A DNA stretch of 64,000 nucleotides from Hoylesella shahii DSM 15611 = JCM 12083 (GTDB lineage Bacteria; Bacteroidota; Bacteroidia; Bacteroidales; Bacteroidaceae): NCBI RefSeq assembly GCF_000613445.1, contig NZ_BAIZ01000006.1, positions 1 to 64,000 of the forward strand. Direction: 5' to 3'. Each line of letters starts with the position of its first letter. Within the stretch, counting starts at the first letter, position 1. This document shows positions 29,371 to 39,971 of the stretch, one piece after another. Position numbers and translations under genes: made by a program. The notes below the pieces were generated by a model. The model saw only the letters and a program-made list of their open reading frames with translations. It ran no database searches and was not told the DNA's origin.

Positions 29371-29401
29371 CAATAACACAAACATCATTCAGTATTTAAA
29401 T

Positions 29402-30044
29402 ATGAAAGCCATAGTAATAGGCGCTACAGGAGCAGTGGGCAAAGACTTGGTGGAACAGCTTTTGGCCGACGAAAGCGTTGAGCAAGTACACATCTTTGTT
29501 AGGCGCGACCCACAATTGGGCACGTCAGCTAAGCTAGTAACCCACGTGGTTGACTTTAATCAGCCCCAAGCTTGGCAACACCTGGTGCAGGGCGATGTGC
29601 TGTTTTCGTGCATGGGCACCACCCTAAAGGCAGCAGGAAGCCAAGCAGCACAATACACCGTAGATTATACATATCAGTTTAATTTTGCCGAAGCAGCAGC
29701 TCGCAACCAAGTGCCAGCTCGTGTTGCTGTCGGCAGCCATGGCCAATGCGCAGTCGCGCTTGTTTTATACGCGCATAAAAGGCGAATTAGAAGTGGCAGT
29801 AGCACAGCTAGGTTTTAAGCAATTGTGCATTGTTCGTCCGCCTTCGCTCATTCGAAAGGGAACAGATAGGTTGAACGAGAAAATCGCCAATGCCGTTCTG
29901 TCCTTCTTTAATGCTTTGGGATTGTTCAAACAACAGCGCCCCATGCCCACACACATCGTTGCGCAATGCATGGTGGCCGTGGCAAAAAACGGTTGTGTAG
30001 GAATACTCGAACCAGCAGAAATTTGGGCCGAAAGAGATAAATAG
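29402..30044 (+). CDS. NAD(P)-binding Rossmann-fold oxidoreductase, frame interrupted
   Basis: The protein starts MKAIVIGATGAVGKDLVEQL, an NAD(P)-binding GxxGxxG motif, and resembles the atypical short-chain dehydrogenases related to HTATIP2/TIP30 and NmrA-like proteins. The frame breaks at about 29722-29726 after ARNQVP. Dropping one base (or adding two) continues into LVLLSAAMANAQSRLFYTRI and IVRPPSLI, giving about 213 aa. The YTRIKGELE segment has the Tyr-x-x-x-Lys pattern of SDR enzymes. The substrate is unknown. It has its own promoter and stands alone. Confidence 0.8.
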
Positions 30045-30238
30045 GCATACCAAGTGGTAATATTTGAAAGATGTATGCACGAGCAACAAAGCAAACTTGT
30101 TGTGCTACGTGCCCCATTGAGCGTTGTAAGCAAGCGCGAGAGCACGCCTTTGAGCTAGGAGTAGCGCGAAGGAAGGAGCCCAAAAGAGCAGCATTCCCTT
30201 ATCATATTGACTTATAAATCCTTAACCCCAACCCACAA

Positions 30239-31363
30239 ATGAACCCCAGCCCCATCTCGGCCGGCGCATTTTCCGACACCAAACCCCACTATCATTTGCT
30301 CGACGGACTGCGCGGAGTGGCAGCCCTTGTGGTGATTTGTTTCCACATAGGCGAAGACTTTGCCACAAACAGCCTCACACATTATTTTAGTCATGGTTAT
30401 TTGGCCGTGGATTTCTTTTTTATGCTGTCGGGTTTTGTAATAGGATATGCCTACGACGACCGTTGCAACAGCATGAGTGTAGGCAGCTTTATAAAGCGGC
30501 GAGTAATACGTTTGCACCCCATGGTGATAGTAGGCGCACTGTTTGGCGCAGTGATGTTTTACGGTCAGGGTAGCGAATACTTAAATGTGAAAAGCGTACC
30601 CTTAGCCCTTTTGGCATTTGCCACGCTGCTAAATATGCTGTTAGTGCCAGCGTGGAGTGGGGTAGAGGTGCGCGGATTTGGCGAGATATTCCCCTTAAAC
30701 GGACCAGCATGGTCGTTGTTTTTTGAGTATTTAGCCAATCTTCTCTATGTGTTGTTTATCCGAAAACTCAGCACCCACCGACTAGCCCTATTGGTATTTG
30801 CTATGGCAGGAGCGCTTTTGGGCTATGCCTTAACCAACGAGAGTGGCACTTTAGGCGCGGGTTGGACCTTTGCCAACGGAGGATTTTGGGGAGGAATGCT
30901 TCGCGTGATGTTTGCATTCCCAGCAGGTTTGTTGCTCTCTCGTGTGTCGTGCAAGTGCAATATACGAGGTGCTTTCTGGTGGTGTGCCATGGCCATTGCA
31001 GCAGTTGCGATGGCTCCGCGCATAGGAGGAGAAGGGCAATTGTGGGCAAACGGACTCTACGAAGCCCTTTGTGTGCTAGTGGTTTTCCCCTTGATGGTGT
31101 GGTTAGGGGCATCCGGGCAAACCACCGATGCCCTTTCTACGCGCGTTTGCAACTTTCTTGGCAACATTTCATATCCCCTTTACCTCACTCATTTCCCCCT
31201 TCTCTATACCTGTTTTGCTTACGCCAAGCGTAACAACATGCCTTTCTGCGAATCCCTTCCGCAAATATTGGCTTTGATTTTTGCTTGCATAGCCCTAGCA
31301 TGGTTATGCCTAAAATACTATGATGTGCCAGTGAGGCGATGGTTGCAACGTCGGTTGGCGTGA
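30239..31363 (+). CDS. Membrane acyltransferase, acyltransferase-3 (OafA/YrhL) family
   Basis: This 374-aa integral membrane protein has about ten hydrophobic segments. The family start LLDGLRGVAALVVICFHIGE contains the conserved Arg and the essential histidine (about residue 36), followed by GYLAVDFFFMLSGFVIGYAY. Relatives transfer acetyl or other acyl groups to surface polysaccharides, O-antigen or peptidoglycan. Nothing around it names its acceptor. It starts 195 bp after the oxidoreductase and is complete. Confidence 0.88.
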   Translation: MNPSPISAGAFSDTKPHYHLLDGLRGVAALVVICFHIGEDFATNSLTHYFSHGYLAVDFFFMLSGFVIGYAYDDRCNSMSVGSFIKRRVIRLHPMVIVGALFGAVMFYGQGSEYLNVKSVPLALLAFATLLNMLLVPAWSGVEVRGFGEIFPLNGPAWSLFFEYLANLLYVLFIRKLSTHRLALLVFAMAGALLGYALTNESGTLGAGWTFANGGFWGGMLRVMFAFPAGLLLSRVSCKCNIRGAFWWCAMAIAAVAMAPRIGGEGQLWANGLYEALCVLVVFPLMVWLGASGQTTDALSTRVCNFLGNISYPLYLTHFPLLYTCFAYAKRNNMPFCESLPQILALIFACIALAWLCLKYYDVPVRRWLQRRLA

Positions 31364-31439
31364 GAGAAGAAAGAGGATTTAATGCAGGTAGAGCGCAACT
31401 CCTTTTGTGAGAAAGATGTAACGAAAAGCCTAAAAAGAG

Positions 31440-31470
31440 TTGGATGTTATTGTGATTATACGTAAATTTG
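31440..31470 (+). promoter_or_regulatory. Promoter of the exonuclease-helicase fusion gene
   Basis: TTG at 31440-31442, a 20-bp spacer and TAAATTTG at 31463-31470 fit the Bacteroidales pattern. It lies 107 bp before the chosen start. Confidence 0.55.
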
Positions 31471-31576
31471 CCCTATTGCAGAGCAAAGAATAAGGGCGGT
31501 TGGCCATATTGCTGTGCGTAATGCACAAGAAAACGGCCAGCAAAAGCGGCCCAAACCGTTACCATCATACTTGATT

Positions 31577-34500
31577 ATGGCCATATGGAACCGACTTTGG
31601 GGAACAAAACACAACAATAATAAAGCAAATATTGTTGGAAACGAAGGTGTGGGAACAAGCAACACCTCGCTGCGTTATGCCTTTGTGGATACAGAAATAG
31701 GTGGGAAAAACCATCAGGTGCGCGACATTGGCGCATTGCGAAGTGATGGTGCAATCTTTCATCAAGCCTCGAAAGCCGAGCTGTTAAACTTTCTTCGCGA
31801 TGTTGATTTTATATGTGGGCACAACATTGTGCATCACGATGCCAAATATCTTTTTACCCATGACGAGCAACAGCAATGGCATTTGGTAGATACACTTTAT
31901 CTCTCGCCGTTGCTTTTCCCTGAACGTCCCTACCACAAGTTAGTGAAAGACGATAAGCTAATCGTAGAAGAACTGAATAATCCAGTTAACGATTGCGAGA
32001 AAACAAAAGACTTACTTCACGACGAAATAGCCCACTGGAAGGCCTTGCCAAGCCACAAACGCCTTGTGTTTGCCTCGTTGTTGTGGGGGCAGCGCGAGTT
32101 TGAGGGCTTTTTGCGCATGGTGAATGCAGAGCCAAAGCAAGCCCATGTGTCGCAACTGATAGTGGAACACTATGGCGAAAAGATTTGCAGCAACGCCCCA
32201 TTGGCAGATATTATTGCCCAATATCCTTGCGAACTGGCCTATGCACTGGCACTTATCGACACCACCGACCATCGTTCGGTTACGCCAGGCTGGGTGTTAT
32301 GCACCTATCCAAAGGTGGAATATGTGATGAAGCTTTTGCGAAACACACCTTGTAAGCAGGGTTGCCGATATTGCAAGGCGCAACTGGATGCGATAAAAGG
32401 TTTAGAAACCCATTTTGGGTTTAGCGCTTTTCGCACTTACGAGGGCGAACCACTACAACAACAAGCAGTAGAAGCAGCCATGAAAGGGCAGTCGTTGTTG
32501 GCCATATTCCCCACAGGAGGTGGCAAGTCGCTCACTTTTCAGTTGCCAGCACTTATGGCCGGCGCTGCGGTGCATGGGCTAACGGTGGTTATTTCGCCCT
32601 TACAGTCGCTCATGAAAGACCAAGTAGACAATCTTGCCGAGCGTGGAATAACCGATGCAGTAAGCATAAACGGCTTGCTCGACCCCATAGAACGTAGCGT
32701 GGCAATCGAGCGAGTGCAGAATGGCGATGCCTCGTTGCTGTATATTTCGCCCGAGATGCTTCGTTCAAAAACCATAGAACGCGTTTTGTGCATGCGCCAT
32801 GTGGTGCGCTTTGTGATAGACGAAGCCCACTGTTTGTCGTCGTGGGGACAAGAATTTAGGGTGGATTATCTCTATATCGGTAAGTTTGTGAATTGGCTTC
32901 AAAAGCAACGACTCAACCAACAGCCTATAGCCATTTCGTGTTTCACGGCAACAGCCAAGCAAAAAGTGTGCAAGACATCTGCGATTACTTTCGTGACACC
33001 CTCAATATAGAACTGCAACTCTATGCATCATCGGCAACAAGAACGAATTTGATGTATAGTGTGATACACACCGAAGACGATAATGACAAATATTTGAAGC
33101 TTCGCGCGCTGATGACGGCTAGCAATTGTCCTGCCATTGTGTATGTGTCGCGCACAAAACGCACAAAAGAACTTGCCCAACGACTAACGCGTGACGGTTT
33201 TGACGCACTGCCTTTTAACGGCAAAATGGACGCCGACGAAAAGACAGAAAACCAAGAAGCCTTTATGAACGATAGGGTGCGCATCATTGTTGCTACCTCG
33301 GCGTTTGGCATGGGCGTAGATAAGAAAGACGTGGGACTGGTGGTGCACTACAATATATCCGACTCGTTGGAGAATTATGTTCAAGAAGCCGGACGCGCCG
33401 GACGCGACCCTAGTCTCAATGCAAAGTGCTACGTGCTGTATAGCGATAACGATTTGGAGAAGCATTTTATAATGCTGAACCAAACAAAACTGAGCATCAG
33501 CGAAATACAGCAGGTGTGGAAAGCAGTGAAATATCTTACTAAAATGCGCGAAGGAGTGAACTGTTCGGCGTTGGAAATAGCCCGACAGGCAGGCTGGGAC
33601 GACTCGGTGAGCGACGTTGAGACACGCGTGCGCACAGCATTGTCGGCTTTAGAAGAAGCTGGTTTTTTGGTGAGAGGAAGCAATGTACCACAGGTCTTTG
33701 CCTCGGGCATCACCGTTAAGAATATGGATGAGGCTCGTAAGCGCATTGATGCCTCAATACTCTTTGATGAAGCAGAGGCCGAAAAGGCAGTGCGCGTAAT
33801 AAAATCGCTCATCTCAAGAAAGAATACCGTGAAGTCGAGAGATGCTGAAGGCGAAGCACGAATAGACTATTTGGCCGACACCTTGGGCATAACTAAGGCC
33901 GAAGTGATGTCGGTGGTGTTGAGTATGCGCCAAGAAGGCCTTCTTGCCGACACCGAAGACATGATTGCTTACTTGCGCGACACAGGCGAAACCGAACGCA
34001 AATCTAATGTGCTGCTTGATAAGTTTGCCAAACTAGAACGGCACATCCTTACGCAATTGCCCAACGACCCACTGCTCACAACCTATAAACAACTTAACGA
34101 TAACGCTGTGCACCACGGCATCGACGAAGCTAAAGAGAAAGATATACGCACATTGCTCTACTTTTTAACCATCAAGGGCTATATGCGAAAGAAAGAAACG
34201 GCTGCGCATTATGTGGAGTTGCGTAGGATGTTTGAGGCTGATGTGCTGATGCAACGTTTTGAAAGACGGCTGCAAATATGTCGCTTTGCGGTGGAATGGC
34301 TTTATAAGTTGATACAAAAGTCTGGTGATGATGGTGCACCCAACAAGCCAGTGACCTTCTCGGTGGTTGGTTTGCTCAATGATATGAAGGCGCAAGGCGG
34401 GTCGCTCTTTAGTTCGTTTGCCGACTTACAGCTCGAAGAGGTGAAAGAGGCGTTGCTTTATCTGGCCAAAATAGGTGCGCTTAAGCTGGATGGAGGCTTT

Positions 34501-36469
34501 CTTGTGATATACAATGCCATGCATATTAAGCGTGTGAAAGACAATAGAGCACGATTTAGTAAAGACGATTATCGCGTGCTCGACGAGTTTTATCGACAAC
34601 GAATACAACAGATACACATCGTGGGCGAGTACGCCAATATGATGGTGAAGGATTACCATGCAGCGCAACAGTTTGTTAAAGACTATTTCCAAATGGACTA
34701 TCGCCGGTTTGTTACCAAATATTTTAAGGGCGAACGACTGAACGAAATATCGCGCAACCTTACCCCTGCGAAGCATAAAGAACTGTTTGGCCATCTGTCG
34801 GCATGCCAAAAGCAAATCATTGCCGATAAGGAAACACGTTGCATTGTTGTGGCAGCAGGACCAGGGAGTGGTAAAACGCGCGTACTGGTGCACAAATTGG
34901 CATCGTTGTTGCTACTTGAAGACGTGAAGCACGAGCAACTGTTGATGCTCACTTTCTCGCGAGCAGCTGCCACAGAGTTTAAACAACGACTGTTACAATT
35001 GGTGGGCAATGCCGCTCATTTTGTGGAGATTAAAACCTTTCATGCCTATTGTTTCGACTTGCTTGGGCGCATTGGAAATCTAGAAGACGCCAAAAACGTG
35101 GTGAAACGAGCTGCCCAAATGATTAACGAAGGTGAGGTTGAACCAAACAAAATTGGTAAAGCCGTGTTGGTGATAGATGAAGCTCAAGACATGGGCGAGG
35201 CCGAATATGCCTTGGTTGAGGCCTTAATGACACAGAATGAAGATATGCGTGTGATTGCTGTTGGCGATGACGACCAGAATATCTACGAGTTCAGAGGGTC
35301 TAATTCGGCTACATGCAACGCTTGGCACAGGCTGAGGGAAGCAAACTCATAGAGATGACAGACAACTACCGAAGCGATATCCACCCCGTGGCTTTTGCAA
35401 ATAATTTTGTGAAAGCCCTACATGGACGTATGAAAACAACGCCAATCACTGCTATACGCAACCAAAATGGATGGGTTGAGGTGGTTCAACATCAGGCTAA
35501 ATATCTTTATCAGCCTGTGGCAGACGAGTTGGTGAGCCGCAACAATGAAGGAACAACGTGCTTGTTAACCCAAACCAACGAAGAGGCGGTTATGATGTTG
35601 GCTTTGTTAAGGCGTAAGGGCATCAATGCAAAGCTTATACAATCGATGGATGGATTTAGGTTTTGGAACATGGCAGAGACCAGATATTTCTTGCGAAAGC
35701 TTGAAAAACGTGGTCAAACGGTGATTATTCCTGATGATATTTGGCAAGAAGCTAAACAGATAACATACGCTACTTACGCTAATAGTGAAAGCCTTGTTTA
35801 CTTGAAACGGTGCATAGAAGTGTTTGAACTCACCAATAAAGAGAAGTATGCAACCGATTTTAAGGAATTTGTTTTCGAGTCGGCTGTGGAAGATTTCTGC
35901 GATGTGTCGCATGCTGATGTTGTTGTGAGCACCATTCATAAGGCTAAAGGTAAAGAGTTTGATAACGTTTATCTGCTTATTGCTGGCTCTTATCCCAAAG
36001 ACTCCAGTCTGTTGCGCCGTTATTATGTGGCTATCACCCGTGCCAAAAGTAGGTTGTATGTGCACACCAACGCACCTGTTTTTGACGGTTTACCTACAGA
36101 TGTGTGTATTACCGACAAGCAAGAATATGCCATGCCCAATGAAGTGGTGCTGCAATTATCGCATAAAGACGTGTATCTGAATTATTTTAAACAGTGCAAA
36201 GCGGATGTTTTGGCGCTGCGTGCTGGCGATGAATTGAGGGCTAAAGACAATGTGTTGTACACGCTAGATGGACAAAAACCTGTGGCGATGTTGTCTAAAG
36301 CATGAACGAAACAGTGCGAATGTGGAAGGATAAAGGTTATGATGTGTGTGGTGCAAAAGTGCGATTTGTGGTGGCTTGGCGACCAAAGGATGCTGAAAGA
36401 GATGAGGAAGAAACGGCTGTGGCACTGGTAGATTTGCGGTTAATGGCTCGTTCTTCGCATCAAGAATGA
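31577..36469 (+). CDS. Exonuclease-RecQ-UvrD fusion helicase, frame interrupted three times
   Basis: Frame-restored length is 1631 aa from ATG 31577 (MAIWNRLW). Residues about 34-160 look like a DEDD 3'-5' exonuclease (FVDTEI with Asp38/Glu40, then CGHNIVHHDAKYL). A RecQ helicase follows: Walker A TGGGKS near 315, DEAH near 415, FTATA, and VATSAFGMGVDKKDV, then winged-helix-like sequence. A UvrD/Rep-type superfamily-1 helicase forms the C-terminal third: AGPGSGKTR near 1098, DEAQDM near 1202, GDDDQN near 1230, TIHKAKGKEFDNVY near 1453 and YVAITRAKSRLYVH near 1485. Frame breaks occur near 32970, at the GG at 35307-35308 and near 36296. Each is mended by one base, and the last restores a C-terminus starting MNETVRMWKDKGYDV. 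Likely role: DNA repair or defence. Confidence 0.85.
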
Positions 36470-36550
36470 AGCTTCTACGATGCCGATGCTCGTTGGTAAA
36501 GTTTCTTTTTTTAATAGATGCTGTGTGAAATGTGTAAAAATAATAAGTGT

Positions 36551-36928
36551 ATGAATACAAAACAGTTGATGATTTATATCCTATCTGTGGTGGCAACAGT
36601 GGCTTGTAGCTTGTTTGCAGGCTGGTCTGTGCGCGACAATTGTGGGGAGTGGCTATCCCTAACGCTGCTGATTGGGGCTGGTGTGGCCTTGTTGATGCAG
36701 TTGTATTTCTTAATAAAAGCAGTGCGGGCGCGCCATTTGTGGACGTCGCTTATCGTTGTTGTGCTTATTGCATTGTCGGCTATTGTGGGCGCTGCATTGT
36801 TTTTCTTATCTGTATTTGCTTGTGGTTGCCCGCGAAGACCAATGCTGATAGAACAAACCGACTCTGTTTATCAACAACCAACAACACCCACTGACTCAAC
36901 CAACAACGCGGTTGTACTGCCCCAATAG
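36551..36928 (+). CDS. Small membrane protein of unknown function
   Basis: The 125-aa product starts at ATG 36551 (MNTKQLMIYILSVVATVACS). Three hydrophobic segments are visible (about residues 5-22, 32-53 and 61-86), followed by a hydrophilic Thr/Pro/Asn-rich tail. I recognise no family. It lies 81 bp after the helicase gene and may be co-transcribed. A 12-bp inverted repeat covers its last codons. Confidence 0.65.
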   Translation: MNTKQLMIYILSVVATVACSLFAGWSVRDNCGEWLSLTLLIGAGVALLMQLYFLIKAVRARHLWTSLIVVVLIALSAIVGAALFFLSVFACGCPRRPMLIEQTDSVYQQPTTPTDSTNNAVVLPQ

Positions 36929-36958
36929 CCTTTGCTAATGGTCGTAACAACCGCGTTG
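36904..36958. terminator. Inverted repeat at the end of the membrane protein gene
   Basis: CAACGCGGTTGT (36904-36915) and ACAACCGCGTTG (36947-36958) are exact inverted repeats around a 31-nt loop containing the stop codon. No T-run follows, so termination is uncertain. Confidence 0.4.
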
Positions 36959-37017
36959 CTTATCATTCCCCTTTGTTCTTGCCCTTTGAATGGTTCTGTT
37001 TTGAAGGCCAATCAAAC

Positions 37018-37208
37018 CCCAATCGGTAATTAGGCCACAATGTTTCCAGGAGTCTTGTTTTGGTGTTGTTTCCTAACATCTTTTATTTCTTGTCGGTATC
37101 TTGCCTGTCTTTGCAAGTTGACGTAGCCCGTTACGCTTGCGTTACAAAGACAGGCAAGATGCTAGACAATAAAATAAAATCTGTTTAGACTCTAATCACC
37201 GATTTGGG
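37018..37208. mobile_element. MITE-like element, copy 1
   Basis: A 191-bp non-coding unit bounded by imperfect terminal inverted repeats: CCCAATCGGTAATTAG at the left and CTAATCACCGATTTGGG at the right. An internal 16-bp perfect hairpin stem, ATCTTGCCTGTCTTTG (37098-37113) with CAAAGACAGGCAAGAT (37145-37160), surrounds a small CGTAG/TTACG stem. A second copy, about 80% identical by eye, is at 45989-46181. There is no transposase inside. No clear target-site duplication is seen at this copy. Confidence 0.7.
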
Positions 37209-37272
37209 TTAAATGCCTTTGCTCTGCTTTAGGACTAGGGGATAGTAAAATGGTGTTGGGTGAAAGGCTATG

Positions 37273-38061
37273 TTAGAACACGTAGCCAAACCCAATGTTC
37301 ATGTATATGGGGTACATGGTGAAGGTGATGGTGTGGAAGTCGCTTGAGAAAATGTTGTTAATCCCATAAGTGAGGTCTGCATTAACGGTGAAATGCTTAA
37401 AAGCACGCCACGAACCACCAGCCTGAAAGCCCCAAAGCCAGCGGCGAAGATTGCTATTAAAATCGTAGACCGCCGTTTTGTCGTCGGTGAAGTTAACCTT
37501 TTCGCCAATGGGCGACCCACTTCTTAAGTATCCATCGCTAACAAATCCCGAAAATTCGCCATCCATTCTGTACGAGACATAAGGCCCTGCGCGCAGTTTC
37601 CATCTGTCGTTTATACGATAAGCACCAAGCACGGGCAGTGTCACAAACGAGCTTTTGTACACCGTGTTCACCTTACCCGTCCAGTTTCCGGCCACACGTT
37701 GTCCGCCGTCTATAATCTCCATACCATAGTTTTTCACCGTAGCACCAGTTTCCATGCCCTTTTCTTCCAATCTTAAACCAAGTGTTATACCCAGTTGTCG
37801 GTTGCAATTAAGCCATTTGGTCATCATGCCCGCAATGCTTCCATTAAGCTTTGGGCTATAGCTATTAATCTTCCTAATCTCTTTGGGTAAGGGCATCGGA
37901 CTCGCACCGCCGATGTTTACGCCCGCGCGTACTTCGTATTCCCAACCATTTTTTTCAGATTGCACCAAGCTTTGATTGCGTTCGTCTTGTGCAAAAACCT
38001 TTGAAGAAAGTCCAAAAACAAGGGTGGCGAGAGCCAAAAGTGTGTGTATTCTTTTCATCAT
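37273..38061 (-). CDS. Outer-membrane beta-barrel protein (PorT-like)
   Basis: The 262-aa product has a signal peptide (MMKRIHTLLALATLVFGLSS, cleaved after VFAQ) and alternating beta-strand patterns, ending YMNIGFGYVF with the terminal Phe typical of outer-membrane barrels. Segments such as GITLGLRLEEKGME and FVTLPVLGAYRIND resemble the PorT/OmpW-like barrel family of Bacteroidota. It starts 6 bp after the lipoprotein gene upstream, so the two form an operon. Function is unknown. Confidence 0.75.
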   Translation of the reverse strand: MMKRIHTLLALATLVFGLSSKVFAQDERNQSLVQSEKNGWEYEVRAGVNIGGASPMPLPKEIRKINSYSPKLNGSIAGMMTKWLNCNRQLGITLGLRLEEKGMETGATVKNYGMEIIDGGQRVAGNWTGKVNTVYKSSFVTLPVLGAYRINDRWKLRAGPYVSYRMDGEFSGFVSDGYLRSGSPIGEKVNFTDDKTAVYDFNSNLRRWLWGFQAGGSWRAFKHFTVNADLTYGINNIFSSDFHTITFTMYPIYMNIGFGYVF

Positions 38062-38067
38062 TAAGCT

Positions 38068-39186
38068 TTATTCGTGAAACAATTGCAACTCGTCAACCCA
38101 CAATGTGCTACCAACAGCTCCACGGAAGAAAGCACCTCCCTGACTAGACGACATCACAATGGCCAGGTTATATTGGCCTTTGCGAAGCTTTTCGGGGTCG
38201 AGCGTGCGACCCGCCACTGGTTCAAAGGTCATTGAAAAATGTGTCCAAGCATCGGTGGGTTTACGTTCTTTGAGCTGTGCCATCATTACAATGCTGGGAT
38301 GAGTCTTGATGTTGGTGCCGTCGAGGAAAGGCGTTTCGGTGGTACTTTCGTACATCACGGCGTAAATATCAAACGTGTCGCGCGCGTTTTCCAGCACAGT
38401 GTTGGTTTTATCGGTGAACTTTGCCCCTGGTTGATATTTGTAATAGCCCGATATGGCAACGGGTGTGTTGCGATATGGCAAACCAAATCGGGTGGACTTA
38501 GCCATGTTGAGAATATCTATTTGAAACTCTCCCAAGAACAAATTGCCTGCAGCGATGGGTGCACCGAATGCAATTCCCATTGGTCCGGTGCTTCTTGTCA
38601 CCAGTTTTACGCATTTCCCAATATAACCATTATCGTCTTGCATGGTGGGATAATCCTTCAAACCTGCGGTTCCATTGGTTATCATAAATCCCGCATTGCC
38701 ACTGTTCCATTCTGTTTTAGAACCATCGGGTAGTTTCTCATAAATCTTTTCAAACTTCTTGTGTTCCTCTCCCGTGTCGTTGTCCTTAAAGATATAGTAG
38801 TCTAAGCCCTCAAAGTGATATTTCGTAGGCACGTCGTTAACCTCAAAACTCACGGTGTAGGTTTTCTTCCATTGTCCATCTTGCGATGTAACAACGTAGG
38901 TTTGCGGTTTAGTAAAATCTCTTAGCGTACCACTAGCAGGCGAGATAGTAGCGCCAGGTGTCAGTTCAAAGCGTGGAGCCAGCTTACTTCTGTCTTCCCA
39001 TCCATTGATATATAGTTTCACTTCGTTGTTGGTAATCACTGGTTCGCGTATCAGTAAGTCGCCATCCAGTTGAAAAGCGGTGATGTCTGCCTCGGCGTTG
39101 AGTGCCTCTTCGCGTATGCAAGCCGTAGAAATAGTGGCCAACGCGAGTGTAGCAACAAAGGCTTTAAATGGTTTTAGAATAATCAT
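38068..39186 (-). CDS. Surface lipoprotein with PCMD-like domain
   Basis: The 372-aa product has a lipoprotein signal (MIILKPFKAFVATLALATIS, lipobox STAC). An N-terminal Ig-like stretch of about 90 residues (TYVVTSQDGQWKKTYTVSFE) precedes a beta-sandwich domain resembling the putative carbohydrate metabolism domain PCMD, with PVAISGYYKYQPGAKF and the end GSTLWVDELQLFHE. Such proteins are often encoded beside barrel proteins and are thought to bind glycans outside the cell. It is the first gene of a two-gene operon. A -7-like TACATTTG lies on the minus strand at 39277-39270. Confidence 0.75.
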   Translation of the reverse strand: MIILKPFKAFVATLALATISTACIREEALNAEADITAFQLDGDLLIREPVITNNEVKLYINGWEDRSKLAPRFELTPGATISPASGTLRDFTKPQTYVVTSQDGQWKKTYTVSFEVNDVPTKYHFEGLDYYIFKDNDTGEEHKKFEKIYEKLPDGSKTEWNSGNAGFMITNGTAGLKDYPTMQDDNGYIGKCVKLVTRSTGPMGIAFGAPIAAGNLFLGEFQIDILNMAKSTRFGLPYRNTPVAISGYYKYQPGAKFTDKTNTVLENARDTFDIYAVMYESTTETPFLDGTNIKTHPSIVMMAQLKERKPTDAWTHFSMTFEPVAGRTLDPEKLRKGQYNLAIVMSSSQGGAFFRGAVGSTLWVDELQLFHE

Positions 39187-39415
39187 AAATCTACTGTTTT
39201 GTTGTTTTTTGTGGTGTTAGGCACTCATTGCACATGTTATAGCGTGTGACAAAAGGCAAAAACACGTTGCAAATGTACGACTATTATTTTAAAAAAGTGT
39301 GGCTTTCAGTGAGATAATCCACCCAAGGGAGCACAAAGTAGGGGCGTGCGAAGCTACGTTTGCTCAGACTAATAGGTAAAATAGCAAGGCGCCGACCACC
39401 TTTTTTGAACAAACT

Positions 39416-39468
39416 ACATAAACGAAACACGCTGCCTCTCTCAACGAGATGCAGCGTATCATTTATGT
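39416..39468. terminator. Imperfect long hairpin, possible terminator
   Basis: CGCTGC (39430-39435) pairs with GCAGCG (39451-39456), and the outer ACATAAACGA pairs with TCATTTATGT with mismatches. The flanks are only weakly T-rich. Confidence 0.4.
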
Positions 39469-39857
39469 TTAACTAAAAATTCTTTCTAAACAAATGAAAG
39501 CCTCACGGTTTCCATTGTCATCCGTTAAACAATCTAACAATCTACCTTAATCTAATAACTAAAAACCTAAATCTAATATTACTAACCTAAACAATCTATT
39601 AACCTTTTGACATTGCAAAGTTACAACCATTTCTACATTTACGCAATAGTTAGCACAAACTTTTGATATAAAATCGCGTTATTCTTGATGTAAGTCAACA
39701 CAGTGTGTCCGAACACAGCAAACTATATGTCAAATATATGCATGGTTTGCTTTCTTTCTGTCGTTGTTTTATAGGATTTGCAGCCCTTGTTTTCGGCATT
39801 ATGGCTCTTAACAACAACAATACGCTGCTTTTTGGGGCTTAGAAGCGTCGTTTAGTC

Positions 39858-39888
39858 TTTGAGGTTTGAATTATTTTCACTAAGTTTG
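39858..39888 (+). promoter_or_regulatory. Promoter of the glycosyltransferase pair
   Basis: TTTG (39858-39861), a 19-bp spacer and TAAGTTTG (39881-39888) match the Bacteroidales consensus, 84 bp before the first gene. Confidence 0.65.
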
Positions 39889-39971
39889 CAGTGTCGTTGG
39901 GTTGGCTTTAACGGCCCCAGGGGCTGCAAGGCCACCTTATATATACCCTTACACCTTATATATAATAGAAG

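Larger units (their letters stand above)
39187..39971. other. Non-coding region between divergent operons
   Basis: No gene is visible in these 785 bp. They hold a hairpin at 39416-39468, a G-poor low-complexity stretch (about 39525-39605) built from repeated AATCTA and ACCTAA words, and the glycosyltransferase promoter. The low-complexity leader may mark an old operon start. Confidence 0.65.
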
